A stretch of DNA of 64,000 nt from NCBI GenBank assembly GCA_950022295.1, contig OX465600.1:314412031-314476030 (forward strand), read 5' to 3'. The DNA comes from Bromus sterilis. Taxonomy: Eukaryota; Streptophyta; Magnoliopsida; Poales; Poaceae. A model generated the notes under the pieces. That model was not told the DNA's origin. It searched no databases and saw nothing but the letters and a program-made list of their open reading frames with translations. Below, one piece after another: positions 46,374 through 57,539 of the stretch. The number at the start of each line of letters is the position of its first letter. The first letter of the stretch is position 1. The translations under genes and the position numbers were made by a program.

Positions 46374-47129
46374 TTACTGAGAGCTACACGACGAGTCTGC
46401 CGCAGACCCGCCGCCTCCGTGAGATCCTTCCGCTATTCCTGCAACTCCAATCTTCGTGACTTCACCTGCAGTAGTGCTCCCTTGCAACTTATAAAGATGC
46501 GAAGCCGTCCTTTCTCCAATCATCACGGTCACCCCATCTTCCATGATATTCAAGGTCTTCTTATCCCGATCACAACGGAATTCCATACCATCATCATGAA
46601 GAACTCCAAGCGAAATTAGATTCCTTCTTAGCCCTGGCACATGCCTGACTCCCCGAAGCATCCGCTCAACTCCGTCAAACATCTTGATTTTGATGTCACC
46701 TATTCCAGCAACATGATAACCTGTGTCATCGCCCACATAGGCTGAACCAAACTCACCAGACTTGTACGAAGAGAACCACTCTCTGTTGGGTGTCGCATGA
46801 AAAAGGGCTAGCTGAATCCAACATCCACGCTTCACTTTTGGTTGACCGCCTGTCTGATACTACGAGAACATCACTACTGCTGTCCGAGTCATCACCACGA
46901 GTTGTCACATTAGCACTAGACTCACCGTTCAGATCTTCTTCGGCGAATTCTCATCCTTCACATGATACATAACTGCGTCAATCTTAGCTGGCATAGCATC
47001 CCGCAACGCCTTCAAGCATCCCTGTTGTGCCAATAAATTTTTCACCCGTGTCTGGCATAACCCAAGGTTTTCAGTTCCGTCGAACTTTTCCACCTCAAAT
47101 CTGGTACCCGTTGATGCCATGATTCTTCG
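46374..47129 (-). pseudogene. Copia gag and protease/pre-integrase remnant
   Basis: A start at about 47113 gives MASTGTRFEVEKFDGTEN and VKNLLAQQGCLKALRDAMPA, the N-terminus of Copia gag. An internal deletion joins this almost directly to the protease and GAG_pre-integrase region: SGEFGSAYVGDDTGYHVAG, RHVPGLRRNLISLGVLHDDG, ending near 46374. The zinc knuckle and the protease active-site segment are not visible. In intact relatives these parts form the particle and process the polyprotein. Everything after the pre-integrase domain is missing, so this copy depended on others or is a fossil. Confidence 0.85.
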
Positions 47130-47603
47130 TATAGCTAACACCGCAAAAAAATTATCCAAACTTTCACGTGATGCTCAAGTACACATGTATGCACTAGTAG
47201 CAAGTCCAACTAAAATATTGACCTTCAACGTGAAGTAGCTTTGGCTCAAACTCCCGTATGCTAATTGTTGCCTGCTAATTGTTTTGTCATGCTTTCCAAT
47301 GTACACATGCACGTATATAACCTGATGGATTTCCTGCCGCCGATTTGATCTGATCTGGCCGCTGCCCACCGCTAATCATTAGCGTGCACAACTGCAACCG
47401 TCCTGCTCGGACACGAGTCTACTGGGACTCGGTTTCCTTTTGTTTCCAAACAATCTCGATGGAATCCGCCTCAGCCTGTAGCTCCCTCGTACACGACGCT
47501 TGGCCCAAGTCTTCGCTTCCTACGCTCGCCCAATCGACCTGTATTATCGACTGCGGTACGTTTCGCCGGTAGTTGTTCACGCGTTGTCTCGATCTTCAAC
47601 CTT

Positions 47604-47616
47604 GCTCATGATACCA
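47604..47616 (-). other. Copia primer binding site
   Basis: TGGTATCATGAGC on the minus strand, a variant of the initiator tRNA-Met site TGGTATCAGAGC, four bases from the LTR boundary at 47621. Confidence 0.75.
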
Positions 47617-47637
47617 TTTGTGTTAGAATAAATTCGA

Positions 47638-50512
47638 TTCGCCTGGCGACCAGATCCTCAGCCAACCCACCCACCCCCACCCTTGCCGCCCGCCCAGCAC
47701 CCCCACCAACCCACTTCGCCGCAGGACCCGTTCCTTGGCCGGCGACCGGTCGACCATCTCTCCGCCGCGCAGGTGAGGCACCTGCATGCCCTCGCCGCTG
47801 TCCATGTCCGTCGCCCAGGTAACCTCTTCCGCTCTAGGGTGATGGCCGCCTTCCTCTCCGGCGTCTCCTTCGACGCTGACTCCCACCCCGATCTCTCCGA
47901 ACCCATCCTCCTCTGGATAACGGTTCCTTTCGCGGCCGAGTGTTTCTCTATGGCCGGTGTCGAGCAGCTCTTGTCCTACTTCTTCTGCTCCCCCCATGAG
48001 CGTCTCCATGTAGACAGCGTGAGCGAGCTCGTCTTCTCTGCCCGGGTTGCGAGCCCCGCCATTGCCGCCTTCCTCCTCGAGGTTGGCCATGGGCTCATGT
48101 TTGCCATCAACCTTACGCTGCATGGCACGCGAAGGGAGGCGGTGGCCCACGCGGCTTCCATCCGGGCCCGCGCGAGGCGTGCTGCCAGCCGTAGCGGCGC
48201 TCCTAACCCGTACAATTACGCCCCTATGCATCGCCAGCCGCTGCTCCCTATCAGGTGTCCCATCCCTTTAATTCCCCACCTCCCTGGCCTACTCCCTACT
48301 CCCCGGACAGAGGGTAACGTTTCGGCCTCTGATTCGCCCAAGGAGAGATACGAGGATGGCCTGCTGGATCCTGCCCCCCTTTCGCCGGTTGCCTCCTCTA
48401 GCTTTGCCCACGTTTCTGCGGAGAAGGTGGCAGATGGCATTGACTCCGCTGATGGATACACTACCGCGGCGCCGGGCCCCTCGACCCCACTCCGCGCCCT
48501 AACTGCCCCGGGAGACAGCCCATACCTGCATGCGCTGCTCTCTCCCTCCGCCGACGCGCCCCTAACCCTAAATCGCCCCTCTCCCTCCACGGTTGTTTCC
48601 GCTGCCTCTCTACCCTACACTTTGTCAAAGATTGCCGCGACCCCATCCACTGCCGCCGCTGCCGCACGTCGGGCCTCCTCCCCCCGCTGCCCCATGGCGT
48701 CCCCCCGCCGCTCGATGGAGACTAGGCACCCTGCGTCCGCTCCTGGTCCTGCCTCCTCCGCGCAGCCGGCTGCGGCGCGACGACAGTCCACACCATACCC
48801 CCGGGCTAGGATCCTAGCCCTATCTCGTGGTGGCGAGGACCTGCTCCCACGCCGCCTTGAGGTTGGGGAAGCTAGCTCCACTGGCCCTCCGGGCGCCTCC
48901 CCTCCGTCTCCTCGCCCGCGGGACGTCTCCCTCACGGGAGTGGTACGCTCGCCGCCTCCATCTCCCAGGGGTTCGTCTCCCGCCCTCGGGCACCTCAAGC
49001 CGGTGCAGGAGCAGATGAGGGCGGCCGCCTCCCTTGGTCGGCTTCAGTTCAGGGACCGCGCGTCCTCTGGAAGCAGCTCGCGCTCCTCCACCGCCGTGGG
49101 CTCCTCCGCCTCATCGGGGCACTCCATCCCGTCCGCTGTCTCGGACTCGGAGCGACCGGACATGGTCGATATTTTCATGCCGCTTGGGGACTTTGCGGCG
49201 GCTAGGAGGCTGGCGGTCGTCTCCATCAAACCGCCAAACGCCTTCGTCAACAACACCATTGTCATCCAGGCGGCGGTCCTGGACAACTTCGGTCATCTCT
49301 TGCCCGAGGTCGTCCCTTCCTCGGTCAACGCCATGTACCTCAGGTTCGCGACGCCGGAGGACAGGACGGAGGCGCTAGGGCACGGCTATCTCATGCACGA
49401 GGGGGCCAGCCTCGACCTCTTCCCCGAGGAGTCCTTCGGCAGGTTCTCTCCTCGCGTCGACGTCATTTCGCTCCTCGCGGCCACTAGTTTCCCTGCGGAA
49501 CACCTCACCCCATTGGGATCCCTGCTATGTTCGCCGCCTTTGGAAAAGTGCTCGAGATTGATCCCTTGGTACTGGCCGGCCGGGAGCTCGGCACAGTGCA
49601 CGCGGTGGTCCTGCTCAAGATCCCTAGGGATGTCCCGTGCGACATCTGGCCGCTTGGGGGACAGTGGGCATCCCGCGTGGTCTCGGTCCGTCCCATCCGT
49701 TCTTGGGCTCGGGAAGAGTCCTTTACGGAAGATGGGGACTACATCCCGTTCTTCGCTGCACCTCCGCCTCCTTTCATCCACAACCGCCCCATGACCCCTA
49801 GTCTCCCGCGAGGTGGAGGCGGGAATGGCGGCTCGGGCCTGCTCCCGGTGCACGCTGGGGGGAGGCGCGGTGGCCTTGGGCAACTCGACTCGGTGCTCCG
49901 GGTCCTTGGCCCCCCCCATCATCCGCACTCAACAGCTCCTGTCTCCCAGGGCGTCCTCGCCCATGGGGCTCGAGGGGCGGCTCCCCCTGCTCGGCTGGGC
50001 TGCCCTCGCCGCTCACCCTCCGCTCCAGCGTCACGATCGAGGAGATTGAGGAGCAGCCGAAGTCTGAGGAGCAGCCGGAGTCTGAGGAGCAGCCAGTGGC
50101 TCTTGTCCAGCGCCGCAACGCCCACATCGCCGGAGCCGAGACTGCGGAGTGGCTCTCGATGGAGGCGAAAGCGGTCAAGCTCAGGGCGCTCCGGGATGCG
50201 CTCACTGGATGCTCTCCACGCCTCAAGTCCCACGCCCTCAAGGACAGGATCCTCAATGACGTGCTGGTCCCTATGAGTGCCTCCACCGTCGTCGGGCTCC
50301 GCCGCGCGGCCTCTGTTCGCCCCCACCAGTGCCCGCGGCGGCCGATGTTTAGCCGCCACCACCGCCGCCCTGCGGGGCACAGTGACTGGGCTAGCCTTGC
50401 TGCCCTTCCCCCCTCGCGCAACGCGCATTGTATCGTAGGCTGCAACCCCCCTCGGGGGTTTTGTGTTTCCTTTCTAGTCCGTTCCATTGGTGACCGTCCA
50501 TGTAATGGATAA
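47638..50512 (+). pseudogene. LINE ORF1 (gag-like), two frameshifts
   Basis: The frame is open from the LINE start; the first in-frame ATG is that of MAAFLSGVSFDADSHPD (about 47842). A Pro/Ser/Ala-rich middle follows, then an RRM-like/DUF4283-like segment with MVDIFMPLGDFAAARRLA and AMYLRFATPEDRTEALGHGY (49160-49410). A frameshift near 49510 leads to MFAAFGKVLEIDPL and WPLGGQWASRVVSVRPIRSW. Another, near 50030, leads to SEEQPESEEQP repeats and AEWLSMEAKAVKLRALRDAL, ending at TAA 50510-50512. No clear CCHC knuckle was seen. The protein would coat the LINE RNA. The last eight bases overlap the ORF2 start. Confidence 0.8.
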
Positions 50513-53500
50513 TCAGAACTTTATTAATCTCTCTGTCGGCTCCTGGAATGTGCAAGGCCTTGGTGACGACGGCAAGTGTAGCATGGTGAGAGACGTTATA
50601 GGAGCGATTGATCCGATGATCATGTGCATTCAGGAAACCAAACTGTCCTCCCTCCCTCCTGTCAAAGCTCGAGCCTTCCTGCCCTCCCGTCTTTCGACCT
50701 TTGTGCACAAAGATGCGGACGGATCCAGGGGCGGGGTGCTTACCGCGTGGGATGATCGGGCCCTCTCCCTATCGGCGTCCTCCACCTCCATGTTCACCCT
50801 CACCATAGTTCTTGCCTCCACCACCACCGCCATGTCCCTCACCATCACGAATGTCTATGCCCCCTCCGATCACTCCCTCACGAGTGCTTTTGTAGAGGAC
50901 CTCACGACGGTTGCGGCTGCCATTGCTGGCCCCTGGTTAGTTTATGGCGACTTCAACCTGCTCCGGTCCTCTGTGGAGAAAAGCACCCCCAATTTTGACA
51001 CTGCCAGGGCGGCTGTCTTTAACTCTCTGATCAACTCCCTTGCGCTCAACGAACTTGCGCTTTCGGACCGCCAATACACTTGGACGAACCGGCGTGACCC
51101 GCCCACTCTCGCTTGTTTGGACAGGGCCTTTTTCAACAACGATTGGGGGCGGCGTTTCCGGACTCCTCCCTTGTCTCCCATCCCCGGCCGGTGTCGGATC
51201 ACGTCCCTCTTCTAGTCTCCGCCACCACCCGGATCCCCGCCCCCTCCAGGTTTTTCTTCGAAAACTCATGGCTTCTTAACCCCCTCTTCCTCCCCACCAC
51301 CATCCCCTCCTGGGCTAGGGCTGTGGACAGCAATGGCGCGGCCCACCGCCTCGCAGCGCGCAAGAAACGGTTCCGGTCCGCGGCCAAGGTATGGAAAAAG
51401 CAAAACAAATTCATTCCCACATATGATAATGACTGTAGGTTCTTGATTGACCTGCTCGATTTTTTGGAGGAATTCCGTTTGCTCTCCCCAGGTGAACTTG
51501 GTCTTCGGGTGGATGTTCGGGCTTGCCTGGCTAGCTCCATTTCCAGGCAAGCCGCGCACTGGCGGCAGCGTGGCAAGGTCCGGGCGGTGAGAGAGGGAGA
51601 TGAGAACACCGGCTTCTTCCACGCCTGCGCCTCCCAGCGCCGCAGGTGCAACTCGATCTGTGCCCTAATGGTGGACGGGGTCGAGGTGGTGGACCAGGCC
51701 GGGAAAGAACGCGCTCTGCGGCTGTTCTACGCCGACTTGTTGGGTGTGCGGCATCCTCCGGTGTGGCGCTTCGACGTCGCGACCCTCTACCATGCTGCGC
51801 CTAGAGTGGATGCGGCTGCTCTCACCGCCCCCTTCTCCACCGCCGAGGTCAAGGCCGCAGCTGCGCTCCTTGACAAGACGAGCGCCCCCGGGTCGGACGG
51901 CCTGGGCCCCGCCTTCTACCACGCTTCCTGGGCCCATGTCGGCAAGGACGTCCAGACGCTCTTCGACTCCCTGGTGGACGGCTCCATCGACCTCCGGCCT
52001 ATCAACATGGCGTATATCGCCCTGCTTCCCAAGATAGCGGGGATCCCTTCCCCTGGCGACTTCCGCCTGGTCTCGCTGCAAAACGGGGACGTGAAAATCC
52101 TCTGCCGCGGCCTCACCTCGAGGTTGCAGGGGCAGATCGGGAAGCTCATCGACGTCGACCAATCTGGATTCCTTGCGGGGAGGAGCATATCTGAGAACTT
52201 CGTGCATGCCACCGAGCTCGTGCAATGCTGCCACAAACGGAAGGCTCCCACTCTCTTGGTCAAGCTCGACTTCGCCAAAGCTTTCGACTCTGTGGATTGG
52301 GAGTGCCTCCGGACGGTCATGGAGGTGCGAGGCTCCCCCCTTTGGTGTGATTGGATGGACGCCATCTTTCAGTCATCTCGCTCGGCCGTCCTACTCAATG
52401 GGGTGTCAGGGAGATAGTTCCCGGTGCGCCGCGGTCTTCGGCAAGGGGACCCCTTGTCGCCTTACCTCTTCATCCTCGTCGCTGATGTGCTGCAGCGAAT
52501 GATTCGGGCGGACGCGGTCCTGCGCCACCCCATCATCGACGACGAGCCCCTCGTGGTGCTCCAGTACGCGGATGACACACTCATTCTCCTCCGCTCCGCA
52601 CCCGGAGCGGCGGCTCGGCTACGGGGCATCCTCGAAGACTTCGCGGCGGCTTCGGGGCTGGCCATCAACTTCCACAAAAGCACCATGGTGCCCATGCACG
52701 TGGACAACAGCGGAGTGTCGGCGGCCGCCGCGGCCCTATCGTGTGCCGTGGAGGGTTTCCCCCAAAAATACCTGGGGCTGCCGCTGTCCAACGAGAAGCT
52801 GACGACTGCGCACTTGAATCCGATGATCGCGAAGGCTGACAAATACCTGGCTGGGTGGAGGGCTCGCCTCCTCTCTCCCGCCGGCCATCTGGTACTCATC
52901 AACGCCGTCCTCGACGCGCTGCCCACATACGCCATGGCCGCGGTTGCTCTCCCTCCCGCCGTGATCACCAAACTTGATGGCCTACGCCTTCCTATGGAAC
53001 GCCGCGGAGCGCGCTTCCGGTGCTCAATGCCTAGTGGCCTGGGAAAAGGTGTGCCGTGCAAAAGCTGAAGGAGGGCTCGGGGTTCGCGATCTCAAAAGTC
53101 AGAACTGCTCTCTCCTGCTGAAGATGATCCATTGGCTTCATGACCACACCTCGCCATCGCGGTGGGCGACGTGGGTGTGGGCTGAGGCGGGCGGTCGCTC
53201 TCTGGTTGTCGGCAAATCATACCTCCTGGCCGGGGAGCATGGGCGGGCCCTCCGGCGTCTCCTCCCCCCTATGTCGGTCGCTATCCAAAGTGATCGTTGG
53301 CGACGAAAGACGGACGCCATTCTGGAAGGATTCCTGGCTCCCGTGCGGGGCCGTGGCGGTTGCGTTCCCTGCTCTCTTCTCCCACACCACGGATGCCGAA
53401 GCCACTGTTTGGCGGGTGCGGGGACGAGGGCTGAACAGCGTGCTCGTCCCCCGGCTCACTGCGGCGGGGGTCCGCGACCGGAGCGCCCTCCTGACCCTCC

Positions 53501-54117
53501 TCGATGGGGCTCCGGCGAGAGACGGTGTCGATGAACGGGCCCTGCCGCTCTGCGCTACGCGCAAGGGTAGGATGGCGACGAGCGCGGTTTACCGTCTCTC
53601 GCGCTTCGGTGGGCAATCGGTGACGTTCGCCTCATTCGTCTGGGGAGCGCGTGCCCCCTCTCGGGTGAAATTCTTTGGATGGCTCTTGGTGCTGCGAAAA
53701 ATTCACACCAGGGATGTGCTACTGAAGAAGACCATCGTTGCCGTGGAAGAGGCAGGGTGCCCGCTTTGCGCCGCCACCCTCGAGACTGCTGATCACCTTA
53801 TCTTTGGCTTCCCATTCGCTCAGGGGTTCTGGCGTGCGGTTGGAGTCCACCTTGCTGCCTCTGCCTCCGTCTCGCGCCTTCAGGAGCTGGATGTCTCGGT
53901 GGCGATCGGCGATGCCTCCCCGGCCACCTTCGTTTTGCTGTGTTGCTGGCGCCTCTAGAAACACAGGAACGGGGTGGTCTTCCGTAGCCACGCTCCCTCC
54001 TTGGCGTTGTCCCTCCAAGGATGTCGCGAGGACGCTGTCCTGTGGCGGTCCCGGCTGAGATTCGACTGCCGTAGTCATGTAGATAGGTGGATGCGAGTCT
54101 TCTCCCCGCCGCCCTAG
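50505..54117 (+). pseudogene. LINE ORF2: endonuclease, reverse transcriptase, zf-RVT
   Basis: ATG at 50505 (MDNQNFINLSVGSWNVQGLG) opens the endonuclease, with QETKLSS, VYGDFNLL and, after a frameshift near 51150, SDHVPLL. The reverse transcriptase has LVKLDFAKAFDSVDWECL, a TAG at 52415 where WFPVRRGLRQGDP is expected, and YADD at 52565-52576. Frameshifts near 52985 and 53283 lead through AEGGLGVRDLKSQN and the zf-RVT part (CPLCAATLETADHL). A second TAG at 53956 again replaces an expected Trp, and the frame ends at 54117. Both in-frame stops fit TGG to TAG changes. The high GC content contrasts with the LINE at 25-30 kb, so this is a different lineage. Confidence 0.9.
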
Positions 54118-54284
54118 GGCGGCGCTAGTTAGGCATCCCCCCCAATCCCCCCTCTCTCTCTCAGCCTCGTGTACATGAGCTGTAAAAATGTAGCCCTACC
54201 CCGCTGTTCGTCGTGATGCAATATATTCAGGTGGGGGGCGTTCCGCACCTCCCCGGTGAAAATTCAAAAAAAGAATAAATTCGA

Positions 54285-54639
54285 AGCGCGTAGTAGATCA
54301 TCCGAAGACCAAGCAATCACACGAGGCACGACACCGAGATTTGTTAACGAAGTTCACCGAACATCGGCTACATCTCCGGGGCTTGACTATGGGCACTCCT
54401 CCTCATGATACCGCTACAATATCGTACTTTGGCCACCCGGGCGCCAGCACACGCCACCGGCTCCCCTGCGTGCCTGTGCTATTATGTTGGCATAGGTTAC
54501 AACCATGGGGTGTCCCTTATTATATGAGAGCCCAAGGATACAACGTGTCCGACTCAAACACTACACGTATCATATCCACACTACAACTCCAAGTCTAATG
54601 TAACTTAACTAGTACACAATATTCAACACAAACTCAACA
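54285..54639 (-). mobile_element. Remainder of the right (5') LTR of the Copia element
   Basis: Continues from 47637 after the LINE, beginning AGCGCGTAGTAGATCATCCG and ending AACTCAACA before the CTAGT duplication. Differs from the left LTR by scattered substitutions and a short indel near 54515. Confidence 0.9.
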
Positions 54640-54644
54640 CTAGT

Positions 54645-55743
54645 GGTATAGGGCACATGCGTAAGTTTTGCTACCGGCCTGGCACGGGCATCACTCACTC
54701 ACAGGAAAACCATTGTGCATGCACGAGCCCAACAGATTGTGATAATTGATTTTTGTAGTAGACTAATAATCACATCAAATCATGCATGAGTGGTTTGTTG
54801 CCACCTCGATCGATGGGCGAGCAATCGCAAAGACAAAAAGAAAAGTGGAGAGTGATGAGACAAAAAGAAAAGTGGAGAGTGATGATGCGCACGGTGGGTT
54901 GAGAGCAGTCGGCTGTTGGTTATAAGGAGATGCCATGTTATTTATAGTTAACCTTATAGCCAACTAGTACAATGGTTAGGAATAAATATGTACTATTCTA
55001 TTGATACATGACTCACATGTCTATTTCACAAAGTGTTTAGGAGCACGTGCTGCAGCTGGCTACTAATCTGTAGCCCGCTTCTCTTCTCTCTCCTCCATCT
55101 CACTTTAAATATAATATTTTAATGATTACAGCCTGCTGACTGTATCTTATTGTACTTGCTCTAAGGTGATAGAAAAGGACACTCATCGTGTCTTTCTTTG
55201 CATAAAAAGAAAAGGGAAATCATTCGGAAGAGATGAGAGCAGATTTGTCAAACCCGGCGGCTGGACGGACCTAGCTGCTGTAGATACACACACTAGCTAG
55301 ACACATATAGAGTACTACAGGGGAGGTGATGGTGTGATTGAGATGGAGGAGAGCCAGTAGCGATGATGCGTCAGCGTCAGCCTTCACCTTTGTGTGCGGT
55401 GCGCGGTGATGCCTGGATCGGTGGGCTCGTCTCGTCTGCCTGGTTCATCCGCCCTTGCCCCTCGCATAATGAGATGAGCGAGTGGCCAACAACCAACACA
55501 CCACCTCGCCCTCGCTGGATGTATGTATCTATCCCTCCTCCCCTTTTGTCTTTTCTACCTAGTGCAACTTTCTTTGGCCTTTCTTTCTCTTCTGGTCGCA
55601 ATGCACGGCACGGCACGCGTATGTACGTGCATCACGCATACGAGCACTTTCAGTTTGCCCAACGACTCGACTACTCAACAAAATATCGAAACCCGCTAGC
55701 TGTTCTTGGTCAAACTCAAGGGTTTACTGTTCAGTAAACTTTG
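54645..55743. other. Spacer sharing sequence with 58.9-59.6 kb
   Basis: No gene. 54785-54835 (GTTTGTTGCCACCTCGATCG) matches 59105-59140, and 55235-55510 (GCAGATTTGTCAAAC, CCTCGTCTGG-like words, CAACAACCAACACACCAC) matches 59385-59605 in the same order. A possible MITE with AT-rich interior lies at about 54900-55165. The small frame at 55363-55737 has no recognisable domain. Confidence 0.6.
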
Positions 55744-56010
55744 GGGCTGTTTGGTTTGTAACTAGCTTTGTCATATGTTGCCACAATATTTTTGCCACAC
55801 TTGCCTAACTTGAGGTGATCAAATTGTTAGCCACACTTTGGCTTGCCTAAGGAAATCTTGCCACACTTTTTATGTGTATGACATATGGGGCATAAGAGAA
55901 TCTTGCCACAAAGTGTGGTTAGAACCAAACACCTACCTAACTTGATCAAAGTTGCCTAACATGAGTTGTGGCAAAGTGTGGTAAAATGTGGCTGGGAACC
56001 AAACAGACCC
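55744..56010. mobile_element. Tourist-like MITE
   Basis: The ends GGGCTGTTTGGTT and AACCAAACAGACCC are inverted repeats of the PIF/Harbinger-Tourist type. The interior repeats TTGCCACACTT and CTAACTTGA words in both orientations. TTG and TTC flank it, close to the 3-bp duplication expected. Length 267 bp. Confidence 0.8.
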
Positions 56011-56288
56011 TTCATGTAGCCGGTCAGGCAATCGTGCTCCAAGCCTCTCCCGTCTCCCATCCCGGTGCCGCCCCTGCATGGCGACAACGGGCACGGCAAG
56101 GAGCACCCTAGTGACGCCTTTAAGAAGGTAAGCAACATCCAAGGACGACGTCATCACAAAGATTTCGCCGGGAGCATATCCGGTTAAATTCCCAAAGCGT
56201 AAAGCCGAGAGCTGTGAATCCGGACCGAACGATCCACGCCCCCTAAAAGGTAAGCGACGCTGGAGTAGTGCCGTCGTGGTCAACTCAC
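56011..56288. other. Unassigned spacer
   Basis: Moderately GC-rich, with a minus-strand open frame (56316-55933) that enters the neighbouring MITE and has no recognisable domain. Confidence 0.4.
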
Positions 56289-57500
56289 CACTAGGAAACT
56301 GCTTATAGATAGACATGGTTTTACTGGCGCACCTAAAAGGGCGTGCTCCACAGAATTATTTTTGTGGCGCATGTGACGCCGTGCGCCACAGAAACATAGA
56401 CATTTCTGTGGCGCATGGGAGCTATGTGCGCCACTAAAGTGCGCATTTCTGTGGCGCATATGCTGAGGTGCGCCACTGAAATTTGGGTGGGGACCACCCA
56501 GTGGATCTGGAAGCCGCTTTCTGTGGCGCATCTTTAGCTATGCGCCACAGAATGTCAAGTTTCTGTGGCGCACCCTGTCACATTCGCCACAGAAACTAGA
56601 CATTTTGTGGCGCACCTAAGCACACGCGCCACAGAAAGTGGCCTCCGCGTAAATATTGTGTTCCGGGTAATAAAATGCTGGGGGGTGCCTTACCCTTCAG
56701 TTTGAAAGCTTCAAAAAAAAATGGCCTCCGGGTCCAGCATTTAAAGCCCGACCCTCTCCACCATCACCACCCCAAGTTCATTCATTGCTCCCCATAGGTC
56801 GTTCTACTCCTCACCCCACCCCATTTTCCCCATAGTTTCATTCAATTTTAGTTGTTTAACCTATTTGGGTTGATATATTTGTAAAGGGAAGCCTCTCCAA
56901 CACTTTGTTTTCCTTCTCCGTATCTCTTTTTCTTCACTATCCTATCCAAACACCACTTGCTCTCACCGCGATGTCGTCTCCGATCGAATCTACTAGGTGA
57001 GTAGTTGGAGGACATGGATATGTATGTTTTGTGTGGCCGGCGGTGTGCGCCGTGTGTATATGAGATGTTTTGTACATATGTGAATCTTGTGTGTGGGTGA
57101 TGAAAGAATATATATATATGTTTGCATGCGAAGAAGTTTTTTTTTTCACTTAGCTTACGGCGGCGTGGTGCATTGATGTTTGCCGAAATGTTGATTTTGC
57201 ACTACCCATATGTCCTATTTGTAAGAAAGTCATGCCAAAATTTTCCGGCGACCATGTACATGCGCATTAATTGTGTGTTTCTAATTAAAACACTTTAATT
57301 GTGCCGCGTAGGCAACCTTGGCCAGCAAGATGATCGGAGGTCGAGTGGGTAGATACAAGGAAGAGGCGAAAGCCGACATGATTCTAAACAACCGGACCCA
57401 GATAAGATGTCCATGCCAAAAATGCAAACTTCTGACCTTGATGGACCCTGATTCCGGACTATTAGAGGAGCACCTGCTTAGGCGTGGTTTCATGCATAGC
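56289..57500 (+). mobile_element. 5' end of a CACTA transposon
   Basis: CACTAGGAAACTGC at 56289 is followed by at least eight inverted and direct copies of CTGTGGCGCAC/GTGCGCCACAG (56330-56640), a classic CACTA subterminal repeat region. A promoter-like CT-rich leader and the start of a transposase gene follow. Coding similarity stops near 57500, so only the head is present. The opposite end is not in the window. Confidence 0.75.
56971..57500 (+). pseudogene. N-terminus of a CACTA (TNP2-type) transposase
   Basis: Exon 1 (56971-56996) encodes MSSPIEST and ends at AG|GTGAGT. Joining to an acceptor at 57325 keeps the frame: SKMIGGRVGRYKEEAKAD, then IRCPCQKCKLLTLMDPDSG and EEHLLRRGFMHS. The CPCxKC motif and the HLLRRGF helix are the transposase-associated domain (PF13963 type) that precedes TNP2 transposases. 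The catalytic part is missing: after GFMHS the sequence changes character. The intron coordinates are my reading of splice motifs and the codon phase supports them. Confidence 0.7.
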
Positions 57501-57539
57501 CTGCTGCCAGCAGGCCTCTTTCAGCGCCTCTTCGAGGGA

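Larger units (their letters stand above)
47638..54271 (+). mobile_element. GC-rich LINE inserted in the Copia LTR, 6634 bp
   Basis: The 13-bp target-site duplication AGAATAAATTCGA (47625-47637 and 54272-54284) is exact, and a short A tract (54265-54271) closes the element. It has ORF1 (to 50512), ORF2 (50505-54117) and a 150-bp 3' UTR whose tail ATTCAGGTGGGGGGC...CCCCGGTGA resembles that of the LINE at 8405. ORF1 is open right from the first base, so the 5' end may be slightly truncated. Frameshifts and stops make it inactive. Confidence 0.95.
45905..54639 (-). mobile_element. Deleted Copia element containing a nested LINE
   Basis: The left LTR is 45905-46281; the right LTR is 47621-47637 plus 54285-54639, split by a LINE. 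CTAGT at 45900-45904 and 54640-54644 is an exact 5-bp target-site duplication. On the minus strand the PBS (47616-47604) follows the right LTR, then gag and protease remnants, then a polypurine-like CAAGGTGGAG next to 46281. Integrase, reverse transcriptase and RNase H are absent, so the interior is only about 1.34 kb. Without the LINE the element is about 2.1 kb. Confidence 0.93.
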
